Below are positions 1-7,370 of a stretch of 64,000 nt of DNA, piece after piece. The DNA is from HLUCCA09 sp038757905 (GTDB lineage Bacteria; Pseudomonadota; Alphaproteobacteria; Rhodobacterales; Rhodobacteraceae). The DNA lies in the NCBI GenBank assembly GCA_038757905.1, contig JBCDGG010000004.1, positions 11,563 through 75,562 of the forward strand, given 5' to 3'. A program made the translations under genes and the position numbers. The notes under the pieces were generated by a model that saw only the letters and a program-made list of their open reading frames with translations, was not told the DNA's origin and did not search any database. The number at the start of each line of letters is the position of its first letter. Positions within the stretch are counted from its first letter, which is position 1.

Positions 1-228
1 GCCGCGCTCGTCACCCGCCCCGGTTTCGACCCCAAGATCAATGCCCTGAGCCCCGGCGGGGCGGTGCTAGTGGCAAAGCTCCGCTATGGCGTCGCTCTTG
101 GGCCCGCCGCGGAGGCCGCCGCGGAGGCCGAGCCCGGCTTCGATCCCTCGTCCACAATCGCCGCCCTGCTCGCGGGGCAGGCCATCACGGCAATCGCGCC
201 ACAGACCCCACTTGAGGAAATACCATGA
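1..228 (+). CDS. DUF2063/HvfC-family protein, C-terminal part (cut by left edge)
   Basis: Only the last 75 residues are inside the window, in frame from base 1. They end in an Ala-rich helical tail (GPAAEAAAEAEPGFDPSSTI) followed by a short hydrophobic stretch, as in the C-terminus of DUF2063 (HvfC/BufC) proteins. Its TGA overlaps the ATG of the DoxX gene (ATGA at 225-228), so the two are translationally coupled. The DUF692-DUF2063-DoxX order is the known layout of bufferin operons, in which HvfB/HvfC modify a small secreted peptide that binds metal. The expected DUF692 and peptide genes would lie left of the window. The assignment rests mainly on context and on the tail's character. Confidence 0.6.
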   Translation, partial: AALVTRPGFDPKINALSPGGAVLVAKLRYGVALGPAAEAAAEAEPGFDPSSTIAALLAGQAITAIAPQTPLEEIP

Positions 229-791
229 CTGCCCTCGTCACCTTTCACGACCGTGTCTTCGACCGGATCGATGCCCTCGTCTCCGGCTTGCTTCTGCCCA
301 CGGCGGCACGGTTTGTCTTTGCGGCGGTTCTGCTGGTCTACTTCTGGCGCTCCGGTCTGACGAAACTGGGCGACGGGTTCCTCGGCTTTCTCTTCCTCGA
401 CAGCGGCGCGTACATTCAGATGTTCCCGAAAGTGTTCGAGGCGGCCAGCTACAATCCCTCCAATCTCGGTATCGGGTACAAGCTGATCGCGCTCGCGGGC
501 ACGTGGGCGGAGTTCATCCTGCCGATCCTGATCGTCATCGGCCTGTTCACCCGCCTGGCGTCGCTGGGGATGATCGGTTTCGTCATTGTGATGAGCGTCA
601 CCGACATCGCCGGCCACAACGCGGACGAGACCACGGTCGGCGCCTGGTTCGACGCGGCGTCGGGGTCGCTCATCATGGATCAGCGCGCGTTCTGGATCTT
701 TGTGCTGCTGTTTCTGGCTTTGCGCGGCGGCGGCCCGCTCTCTGTCGACTACTTCTTGGGCATCGGACGAAAGCGCAGCGCGGAGGGCTGA
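225..791 (+). CDS. DoxX family membrane protein (HvfX-like)
   Basis: A 188-residue integral membrane protein with about four hydrophobic segments (roughly residues 25-45, 85-115, 118-135 and 155-172) and the DoxX hallmarks RFVFAAVLLVYFWRSGLTKL near the N-terminus and an EFILPILIVIGLFTR segment. DoxX proteins sit in the inner membrane; their biochemical activity is poorly known. The start overlaps the upstream DUF2063 stop by four bases, so both belong to one bufferin-type operon. A good rho-independent terminator follows directly. Identity as DoxX is strong; a specific role in metal or oxidative stress is inferred from the family and neighbour. Confidence 0.85.
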   Translation: MTALVTFHDRVFDRIDALVSGLLLPTAARFVFAAVLLVYFWRSGLTKLGDGFLGFLFLDSGAYIQMFPKVFEAASYNPSNLGIGYKLIALAGTWAEFILPILIVIGLFTRLASLGMIGFVIVMSVTDIAGHNADETTVGAWFDAASGSLIMDQRAFWIFVLLFLALRGGGPLSVDYFLGIGRKRSAEG

Positions 792-818
792 CCGCTTTCC
801 CGCGCGGTCTTGTTTTTT
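790..818 (+). terminator. Rho-independent terminator after the DoxX gene
   Basis: A six-base-pair stem (GACCGC at 790-795 with GCGGTC at 804-809) is followed by TTGTTTTTT. It begins at the DoxX stop codon and separates that operon from the cold-shock gene. Confidence 0.7.
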
Positions 819-920
819 GATGTGGCCGCGCCACCTCCTTCCGTGGGGCTCGGCGCTACCGACACCGCCCCGGTCGGCCCGCATTCGCGGGAGATGCAAG
901 ATCAAGGGAGACGCGGGAAC

Positions 921-1127
921 ATGCCAACCGGCACCGTGAAGTGGTTCAATACGACGAAGGGGTATGGCTTTATTGCCCCTGATGACGGCGGCAAGGACAT
1001 CTTCGTTCACATTTCGGCAGTCGAACGCGCCGGGATGACGGGCCTCGCCGATAACATGAAAATTGCTTACGAATTGCGTGAAGGCCGCGACGGACGGATG
1101 TCCGCAAGCGATCTACAGGCGCTTTAG
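921..1127 (+). CDS. Cold-shock protein (CspA family)
   Basis: A 68-residue single cold-shock domain. RNP1 is KGYGFIAPD and RNP2 is DIFVHIS, preceded by the family's TGTVKWFN opening, so it should bind single-stranded RNA or DNA. The start at 921 gives the family's usual length; the longer in-frame reading upstream has no cold-shock sequence. A GGGAG lies about ten bases upstream of the ATG. It is monocistronic, flanked by the terminator after the DoxX gene and by small unknown genes. Confidence 0.93.
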   Translation: MPTGTVKWFNTTKGYGFIAPDDGGKDIFVHISAVERAGMTGLADNMKIAYELREGRDGRMSASDLQAL

Positions 1128-1315
1128 CGCCGATCCTTCGAAGAACCGCCTGCGCCCGCACCTGTCTGCCCGGGCGCGGGGAACCAAGCGGCGGTCGCGA
1201 AGGTTACTTTCCGGAAGGCATTCGAATGTAGCGTGTCGTCTCGATCGGACGGTGCGAACGGAGGGCGCGCGCTCCCCTTCTGCATCCTGTGCCGAGCAGT
1301 GTCGGGACCCGCCCT

Positions 1316-1600
1316 ATGCCAGACTACTATTCTATTTTGACGCTTTATCAGATGCACGCCGTTGCCGCCGCGACGGGGGCCATGCAAGCCGAACGGGAGG
1401 AGGTGACATCCTCTGCTCTGAACCGTGTCGCGCGCGGGTTTCTCACCCGGATGGAAAGCTCGGAATGGGGGGCGCTCAGCCCAGAGGCACAGGCCGCACG
1501 GCTTCGCCTGGGGCGGCAGCGGCTGCGGCGTTGGGAAATGGCCAACCCCGACATCGCATCCCTGCTGCGTCGCAAGGCCAGGGCAGCCGCCATCGGCTGA
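1316..1600 (+). CDS. Small uncharacterised protein, 94 aa
   Basis: I do not recognise the family. The protein begins MPDYYSILTLY and is largely helical, with a basic C-terminal half containing RLRRWEMANPDIASLLRRKA. That half weakly resembles the next gene (shared W-E-x-x-N ... L-R-x-K-A pattern), suggesting two diverged paralogs. An in-frame start nine codons upstream is possible. No signal peptide or membrane segment is seen. The Shine-Dalgarno before the ATG is poor, so whether it is expressed is uncertain. Confidence 0.5.
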   Translation: MPDYYSILTLYQMHAVAAATGAMQAEREEVTSSALNRVARGFLTRMESSEWGALSPEAQAARLRLGRQRLRRWEMANPDIASLLRRKARAAAIG

Positions 1601-1813
1601 TCCCTCAAAGAAATGCACGATTTGGCGGCAGAACGCGCCAAATGCAGCAGTTCGGCCACGATTTGGCGCCGCACAGCGCTGTCGTGTCAATGCGGCCTGC
1701 GGGATCATACCCCCGCTATGCTAATGTTCGACCATAGGTTGGGAAAACCAGCCACGCCATAGGGAGGCAGGGCCGTACGACAACGGCGTCGCCTTCTTGC
1801 GGCGTGTCTCACC

Positions 1814-1840
1814 CTGTCTCCTTGTCAGTAATGGAGACAG
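1814..1840 (+). promoter_or_regulatory. Hairpin sequestering the ribosome binding site of the 1844 gene
   Basis: CTGTCTCC (1814-1821) and GGAGACAG (1833-1840) are perfect inverted repeats with an 11-base loop. The right arm contains the GGAG Shine-Dalgarno, seven bases before the ATG at 1844, so folding would hide the ribosome binding site. This suggests translational control, for example by temperature or a trans-acting RNA. The pairing is seen; the function is inferred. Confidence 0.55.
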
Positions 1841-1843
1841 TGC

Positions 1844-2122
1844 ATGCCGACGAGCTTTCTCGCCCTTCTATCCGCCTACTATCTGTGTGACGCCGCCGCG
1901 ATGCTGCAACCGTTGCCGCCGAGCACCGCGCAATCCTGCGCGGCGCATTATGAAGCGGTGAAGTCCGTCTTCGGGGCGCGCACGGGCGACAGCCCCGCCG
2001 ACAGGCGCTCCGCCTATCTGCGGTTCAAGGCGTGGGAGGCGGAGAATGCCGACACCGTCGGCCGCCTGCGCGAGAAAGCCGCCGAGAGCGCCCGCCGGGA
2101 CCTGCTGGGCGAAGCGACCTAA
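1844..2122 (+). CDS. Small uncharacterised protein, 92 aa, likely paralog of the preceding gene
   Basis: Unrecognised family. The N-terminal 25 residues are moderately hydrophobic (MPTSFLALLSAYYLCDAAAM) and the C-terminal half is charged and helical, with FKAWEAENADTVGRLREKAA matching the pattern in the preceding small protein. Two cysteines (C15 and one near residue 32) are present. A strong GGAG ribosome binding site lies seven bases upstream but inside a perfect 8-bp hairpin. The start is well supported by that site. No function can be given. Confidence 0.55.
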   Translation: MPTSFLALLSAYYLCDAAAMLQPLPPSTAQSCAAHYEAVKSVFGARTGDSPADRRSAYLRFKAWEAENADTVGRLREKAAESARRDLLGEAT

Positions 2123-2325
2123 GGCACAAGCCCTGCCCCCACGGCACCCCGCGTAAAGCGCCTCACGATCCGGTGCGACCGGCCCGCATTCTCGTTGCAG
2201 TTGCAGCCTTCGGGCCACGGGCTGTCGGGATGCGGCAGCCGATGCGCGAGACGTCTTTGCCCGACCGCTCCCGCGTGATAGGTCACCCTCAAGCGCACTG
2301 CGACAATCTTGCAAGGGGGCAGACC

Positions 2326-2763
2326 GTGATCCAGAACCAATTGAGTGCAGTCACTCTTTCCACAGCAATGGTGGCCGCCAGCCTGTTCGCTGCGCCCGCG
2401 GCCGCACAGGACGGCGGCGCGTTTCGGCTGGAGCTGAACAACACCGCGGCCGTCGATACGGGCTGCCGCCTGACCTATGTCGCAACCAACGCGATGGGCC
2501 TCGACCTCGACGAGGCCTCCTACGAGGTGGCCGTGTTCGACGGCGATGGCCGCGTGCAGCGCCTGCTCATTCTGCAGTTCGGTGCCCTCACCGACGGGCG
2601 GACAAAGGTCGTGCAGTTCGACCTCGCCGAAACGTCCTGCGAGGATATCTCGCGCCTGCTCGTCAACAGCGTGTCGGAGTGCACCGCGGCCGACGGCAGC
2701 AGCCCCGATTGCCTGGCGGCGCTGGAAACAACGAGCCGCTCGGACATCGAGTTCGGCCTCTGA
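2326..2763 (+). CDS. Secreted uncharacterised protein, 145 aa
   Basis: A GTG start at 2326 is chosen because AAGGGGG lies just upstream and the product then begins with a clean Sec signal peptide (hydrophobic core ending LFAAPAAAQDG, cleavage after about residue 28). The mature part is a beta-rich domain with four cysteines (in DTGCRLTYV, ETSCEDIS, SECTAADG and PDCLAAL) that could form two disulfides in the periplasm. I do not recognise a named domain. It lies 48 bases upstream of the CoxE-like gene on the same strand and may be co-transcribed with it. Confidence 0.7.
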   Translation: MIQNQLSAVTLSTAMVAASLFAAPAAAQDGGAFRLELNNTAAVDTGCRLTYVATNAMGLDLDEASYEVAVFDGDGRVQRLLILQFGALTDGRTKVVQFDLAETSCEDISRLLVNSVSECTAADGSSPDCLAALETTSRSDIEFGL

Positions 2764-2811
2764 GCGTACGGACAAGCATCGGCAGCACCGCGCCGGCGGT
2801 CGGGTAGCCCG

Positions 2812-3993
2812 GTGTTCCTTCCGTTCTTCGATGCGCTGCGCCGCGGGGGGGTACCGGTTTCCCTGCGCGAATACCTGAGCTTTCTAGACGGGATGGCGGC
2901 GGGTCTTGCCACGTACGACGTAGAGGCGTTCTACTATCTGGCCCGGGTGGCGATGGTGAAGGACGAGCGCCACCTCGACCGGTTCGACAGGGCCTTCTCC
3001 GAAGCGTTCGAAGGCCTTGAGGCGATCCCGCTCGACGCGGTGCTGCGCGCCGTCGACCTGCCCGCCGATTGGCTGCGCAAACAGGCCAAAAAGCAGCTCA
3101 CCCCCGCGGAAATGGCAGAGATCGAGGCGCTGGGTGGCTTCGACAAGCTGATGCAGACCCTCCGCGAGCGTCTGAAGGAGCAGCAGGGCCGCCACCAGGG
3201 CGGCAACAAATGGATCGGCACGGCGGGTACGTCGCCCTTCGGCGCCTATGGCTACAACCCCGAGGGCATTCGGATCGGGCAGGACGAAAGCCGCCATCGC
3301 AAAGCCGTCAAGGTGTGGGACAGGCGCGACTTCCGCGACTTCGACGACAGCGTGGAGCTCGGGACGCGCAACATCAAGGTCGCGCTGAAACGCCTGCGCA
3401 AATGGGCCCGGGACGGCGCGCACGAGGAACTCGACCTAGACGGCACGATACGCGCCACCGCCGATCACGGCTATCTCGACGTCCAGACCCGACCGGAGCG
3501 GCGCAATGCGGTGAAGGTGCTGCTCATGCTCGATGTCGGCGGCTCGATGGACGACCATGTCCGCGGCGTCGAGGAGCTGTTTTCCGCCGCCCGCGCCGAG
3601 TTCAAGCATCTGGAGCACTTCTACTTCCATAACTGCCTCTATGAAGGGGTCTGGCGCGACAATGCCCGGCGCTGGAACGCACAGACGCCGACATGGGAGG
3701 TGCTGAACACCTATGGCAGCGACTGGACATGCATCTTCGTCGGCGACGCTTCCATGAGCCCCTATGAGATCCTCTATCCCGGCGGCGCCAACGAGCACTA
3801 CAACGCGGAATCGGGCGAGGTGTGGCTTCGGCGGGCCCGCGAGAAATGGCCGAAGACGCTCTGGCTCAACCCCACACCGGAGCGGCACTGGCGCTATACG
3901 CAATCCATCGAGATGATCCATCGGATCTTCGAGGGCCGCATGGTGCCGATGACGCTCGAAGGGATCGACCGCGGCATGCGCCTTTTGACCTGA
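2812..3993 (+). CDS. CoxE-like VWA domain protein
   Basis: A 393-residue cytoplasmic protein of the VWA/CoxE family. The opening FLPFFDALRRGGVPVSLREY is characteristic. The VWA domain begins around residue 235 with LMLDVGGSMDDH, the CoxE form of the metal-ion-dependent adhesion site in which the first serine is glycine. CoxE proteins usually act with a MoxR AAA+ ATPase in maturing enzyme complexes such as CO dehydrogenase. No MoxR gene is adjacent here, so the client and partner are unknown. The GTG start at 2812 gives the full conserved N-terminus. Confidence 0.85.
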   Translation: MFLPFFDALRRGGVPVSLREYLSFLDGMAAGLATYDVEAFYYLARVAMVKDERHLDRFDRAFSEAFEGLEAIPLDAVLRAVDLPADWLRKQAKKQLTPAEMAEIEALGGFDKLMQTLRERLKEQQGRHQGGNKWIGTAGTSPFGAYGYNPEGIRIGQDESRHRKAVKVWDRRDFRDFDDSVELGTRNIKVALKRLRKWARDGAHEELDLDGTIRATADHGYLDVQTRPERRNAVKVLLMLDVGGSMDDHVRGVEELFSAARAEFKHLEHFYFHNCLYEGVWRDNARRWNAQTPTWEVLNTYGSDWTCIFVGDASMSPYEILYPGGANEHYNAESGEVWLRRAREKWPKTLWLNPTPERHWRYTQSIEMIHRIFEGRMVPMTLEGIDRGMRLLT

Positions 3994-4047
3994 GACGCCG
4001 GGCCTTCGTCGCTTGCCGGGCCCCCGTCCCGCAACCATATACCTGAT

Positions 4048-4746
4048 ATGATCAAGTTCACCCCGATCCTGCTGGTCGTGCTGTACGGCCTCGTGATGTA
4101 CCGCTTCTCCGTCTGGCGCACGAAACGCGAGCTGGACCAGAAGTCGACCGAACTTGCGGATCTGCGCCTCAGGAAACTGATGGACAAGATGGCCCGGGCG
4201 CTCGATCTGGAGCGCATCAAGGTCCACATCTACGAGGTGGCGCCGGTCAACGGCCTTGCGGCGCCGGACGGGCGGATCTTCATCACGCGCGGCTTCTACG
4301 AGCGCTACCGCTCCGGCGAAGTGTCCGCGGAGGAACTTGCAAGCGTGATCGCCCACGAATTGGGCCATGTCGCGCTCGGCCATTCCCGCCGGCGCATGAT
4401 CGACTTTTCGGGGCAGAACGCGATCCGGATGGTTCTGGCCTCCCTGATCAACCGGATCCTGCCGGGGATCGGCGTCTTGATCGCCGGGGCGCTGACGTCG
4501 CTGCTGGTCGCGCGTCTTTCACGCCAGGACGAGTACGAAGCGGATGCCTATGCCGCCGCGCTGCTCGTCAAGTCGGGCATCGGGACCGAGCCGCAGAAGA
4601 GCCTGTTTGCCAAGCTCGAAAACCTCACCGGTATGGCAGGCGGCGGGGTTCCCGCCTGGCTGATGAGCCACCCCAAGACCGCCGATCGCATCGCCGCCAT
4701 CGAGGCGCTGCAGGCGCGCTGGGAAACACCACGCCTGCCCACCTAG
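4048..4746 (+). CDS. M48 family metalloprotease with N-terminal membrane anchor
   Basis: 232 residues. An N-terminal hydrophobic segment (residues 4-19) anchors it in the inner membrane. The zinc motif HELGH is at residues 103-107, with the third ligand expected at E162 in RQDEYEADAYA. A second hydrophobic region (about 128-155) separates the two halves, as in HtpX-like M48 enzymes. It should be a zinc-dependent endopeptidase for membrane or periplasmic protein quality control. It is shorter than HtpX (about 290 aa) and resembles the compact M48 proteins common in this family. It follows the CoxE gene by 54 bases. Confidence 0.87.
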   Translation: MIKFTPILLVVLYGLVMYRFSVWRTKRELDQKSTELADLRLRKLMDKMARALDLERIKVHIYEVAPVNGLAAPDGRIFITRGFYERYRSGEVSAEELASVIAHELGHVALGHSRRRMIDFSGQNAIRMVLASLINRILPGIGVLIAGALTSLLVARLSRQDEYEADAYAAALLVKSGIGTEPQKSLFAKLENLTGMAGGGVPAWLMSHPKTADRIAAIEALQARWETPRLPT

Positions 4747-4843
4747 AGAAGCGCGCAAGAAAGATACCCGGGACGCGCGCATCCCCTTGTCGTGCGCGCC
4801 CCGCCTACCTTAGGGTTCGCCGGTCAATGGGAGGAGCTGCCAC

Positions 4844-6622
4844 ATGCGTATGACGACCGAAGAAGCTTTCGTGAAGGTTCTGCAGATGCACGGGATCGAC
4901 AATGCCTTCGGCATTATCGGCTCCGCCATGATGCCGATCTCCGATCTCTTTCCGGCCGCCGGCATTACCTTCTGGGATTGCGCGCATGAATGTAACGCCG
5001 GGATGATCGCCGACGGTTACACGCGCGCCAGCGGCAAGATGAGCATGGCCATTGCGCAGAACGGCCCCGGCATCACGAACTTCGTCACCCCGATCAAGAC
5101 CGCCTACTGGAACCATACCCCGATGCTGTTGGTGACCCCGCAAGCCGCCAACAAGACCATCGGGCAGGGTGGCTTCCAGGAGATCGAGCAGATGCGGCTC
5201 TTTGCCGATATGGTCTGCTATCAGGAGGAGGTGCGCGACCCCTCGCGCATCGCCGAGGTCCTGAACCGGGTGATCGAGAAGGCCTGGCGCGGATCGGCGC
5301 CGGCGCAGATCAACGTGCCGCGCGATTACTGGACGCAAGTGATCGACATCGACCTGCCGAAGCGCATTCCGCTGGAACGTCCGGCGGGCGGGCGCGCGGC
5401 GCTGGCCGACGCGGCAAAGCTGCTGTCGGAGGCCGCGTTCCCCGTGATCCTGAACGGCGCGGGCGTTGTGCTGTCCGGCGCAATCCCCGCCTCGGCCGCC
5501 CTTGCGGAACGCCTCGATGCCCCCGTCTGCTGCGGCTATCAGCACAATGACGCCTTCCCCGGTTCGCATCCCCTGTCGGTCGGCCCGCTCGGCTACAACG
5601 GATCTCGCGCCGGGATGGAGCTGATCTCCAAGGCGGATGTGGTTCTGGCCCTCGGCACGCGGCTGAACCCGTTCTCCACCCTGCCGGGCTACGGCCTCGA
5701 TTACTGGCCGAAGGACGCGCGGATCATCCAGGTGGATATCAACGCCGACCGCATCGGCCTGACCAAGACGGTCAGCGTGGGCATCCAGGGCGATGCCAAG
5801 CTGGTGGCCGAAGCGCTGCTCGAACAATTGTCAGACACCGCCGGGGACACCAACCGGGCCGAGCGCAAGTCCATGATCGCGCAGACGAAATCGGCCTGGG
5901 CGCAGCAGCTCTCCTCGATGGATCACGAAGACGACGATCCCGGCACCAACTGGAACGAACGCGCCCGCACGCGCGAGCCCGATCGCATGAGCCCGCGCCA
6001 GGCGTGGCGCGCGATCATGTCCGCCATGCCGAAGGATGCGATCATCTCGTCCGACATCGGCAACAACTGCGCTATCGGCAATGCCTACCCCACTTTCGAG
6101 GTTGGCCGAAAATACCTCGCTCCGGGGCTCTTCGGGCCCTGCGGTTACGGCCTTCCGGCGATCCTGGGCGCAAAGATCGCCTGCCCCGACGTGCCCGTGA
6201 TCGGCTTTGCCGGCGACGGGGCGTTCGGTATCTCGATGAACGAAATGACGGCGTGCGGCCGCGGCGACTGGCCGCCGATCACCATGATCATTTTCCGCAA
6301 CTACCAATGGGGCGCGGAGAAGCGGAACACGACGCTCTGGTACGACGATAATTTCGTGGGCACCGAGCTGAACCTGGGCGTCGAATACGCCAAGGTGGCC
6401 GAAGGCTGCGGGTTGAAGGGCGTTCAGGTGCGGTCGATGGCGCAACTGACGGACGTTCTGCGCGAGTCTGTGCGCGCCCAGATGGAAGACGGCGTGACGA
6501 CGTTCCTCGAAGTGGTATTGAACCAGGAGCTCGGCGAGCCCTTCCGCCGCGACGCCATGAAGGCGCCCAACGTGGTCGCGGGCATCTCGCGCGACGACAT
6601 GCAGGAGCAGATGATCGCCTGA
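4844..6622 (+). CDS. xsc: Sulfoacetaldehyde acetyltransferase
   Basis: 592 residues, the normal Xsc length. It converts sulfoacetaldehyde and phosphate to acetyl phosphate and sulfite with thiamine diphosphate, releasing the sulfonate group of taurine, isethionate and related compounds. Xsc-specific stretches include FGIIGSAMMPISDLFP near the start, SSMDHEDDDPGT, and the ThDP motif GDGAFGISMNEM (about residue 457) followed by FRNYQWGAEKRNTTLWYDD. GGGAGGAG lies eight bases before the ATG. The usual neighbours (tauR, pta, ald, taurine transport) are absent from this window. The acetyl phosphate must be handled by enzymes encoded elsewhere. Confidence 0.96.
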   Translation: MRMTTEEAFVKVLQMHGIDNAFGIIGSAMMPISDLFPAAGITFWDCAHECNAGMIADGYTRASGKMSMAIAQNGPGITNFVTPIKTAYWNHTPMLLVTPQAANKTIGQGGFQEIEQMRLFADMVCYQEEVRDPSRIAEVLNRVIEKAWRGSAPAQINVPRDYWTQVIDIDLPKRIPLERPAGGRAALADAAKLLSEAAFPVILNGAGVVLSGAIPASAALAERLDAPVCCGYQHNDAFPGSHPLSVGPLGYNGSRAGMELISKADVVLALGTRLNPFSTLPGYGLDYWPKDARIIQVDINADRIGLTKTVSVGIQGDAKLVAEALLEQLSDTAGDTNRAERKSMIAQTKSAWAQQLSSMDHEDDDPGTNWNERARTREPDRMSPRQAWRAIMSAMPKDAIISSDIGNNCAIGNAYPTFEVGRKYLAPGLFGPCGYGLPAILGAKIACPDVPVIGFAGDGAFGISMNEMTACGRGDWPPITMIIFRNYQWGAEKRNTTLWYDDNFVGTELNLGVEYAKVAEGCGLKGVQVRSMAQLTDVLRESVRAQMEDGVTTFLEVVLNQELGEPFRRDAMKAPNVVAGISRDDMQEQMIA

Positions 6623-6645
6623 TCCGCCCACCGCGAGACGAGAAC

Positions 6646-6680
6646 ACGACCCGCGCCCCTGACGCGGGTCGTTTTGATTT
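6646..6680 (+). terminator. Rho-independent terminator after xsc
   Basis: A perfect 10-bp stem (ACGACCCGCG at 6646-6655 with CGCGGGTCGT at 6663-6672) with a seven-base loop runs into TTTT. It closes the xsc unit 24 bases after its stop. Confidence 0.88.
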
Positions 6681-6716
6681 GGGGTGTCGCGCGTGGGCGT
6701 GAGCCGGCGGAAGCGT

Positions 6717-7370
6717 CTAAGCCGGTGCCCGCGCGCCAAATATCGCGGAGCCGACCCGAACGTGAGTTGCGCCTTGGGCAATGGCGCTCTCGAAATCGCC
6801 GGACATGCCCATGGACAGGCCGGTCAGCCCGTTGCGCGCCGCGATCTTCGCCAGAAGCGCGAAGTGCAGGCTCGGCTCCTCATCCACGGGCGGGATGCAC
6901 ATCAGCCCCTCGATCGGCAAATCCAGCCTGCGGGCCTCGGCCACAAACGCATCCGCCGCATCGGGCAGCACGCCCGTCTTCTGCGGCTCCTCCCCGGTGT
7001 TCACCTGAACGAAGAGCGGCGGACAATGGCCGAGCTCCTGCGCCAGGCGCGCCAGGGCCGTCGCCAGCTTGGGACGGTCGAGCGAGTGCACCACGTCGAA
7101 CAACTCCATCGCGGCTCTGGCTTTGTTGCTTTGCAGCGGTCCCACGAGGTGCAGCTCCACATCCGCGTAGCGCGCCCGGAAGTCCGGCCACTTGCCCTGC
7201 GCTTCCTGCACGCGGTTCTCGCCGTAGATCCGATGTCCGGCATCGAGCACGGCTTCGATCCGCTCCAGCGGCTGCACCTTGGACACAGCGATCAGCGTCG
7301 TCGCGCCCTCCGGCCGGCCCGCACGGGCCTCTGCCTTGGCGATGCGCTCTCGGATCTCGGTCAAACTCAC
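6717..7370 (-). CDS. YggS/PROSC family pyridoxal-phosphate homeostasis protein
   Basis: 217 residues from a GTG start at 7370. It is a single-domain, alanine-racemase-like TIM barrel that binds PLP through the lysine in TLIAVSKVQP (K31). The conserved YGENRVQEAQGKW, HLVGPLQSNKA and GLSMGMSGDFESAI blocks are all present. It buffers cellular vitamin B6 and has no known enzymatic activity. The GTG overlaps the stop of the upstream sulfotransferase by four bases (GTGA), indicating coupled translation. The start is fixed by that overlap and the family length. Confidence 0.93.
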   Translation of the reverse strand: MSLTEIRERIAKAEARAGRPEGATTLIAVSKVQPLERIEAVLDAGHRIYGENRVQEAQGKWPDFRARYADVELHLVGPLQSNKARAAMELFDVVHSLDRPKLATALARLAQELGHCPPLFVQVNTGEEPQKTGVLPDAADAFVAEARRLDLPIEGLMCIPPVDEEPSLHFALLAKIAARNGLTGLSMGMSGDFESAIAQGATHVRVGSAIFGARAPA

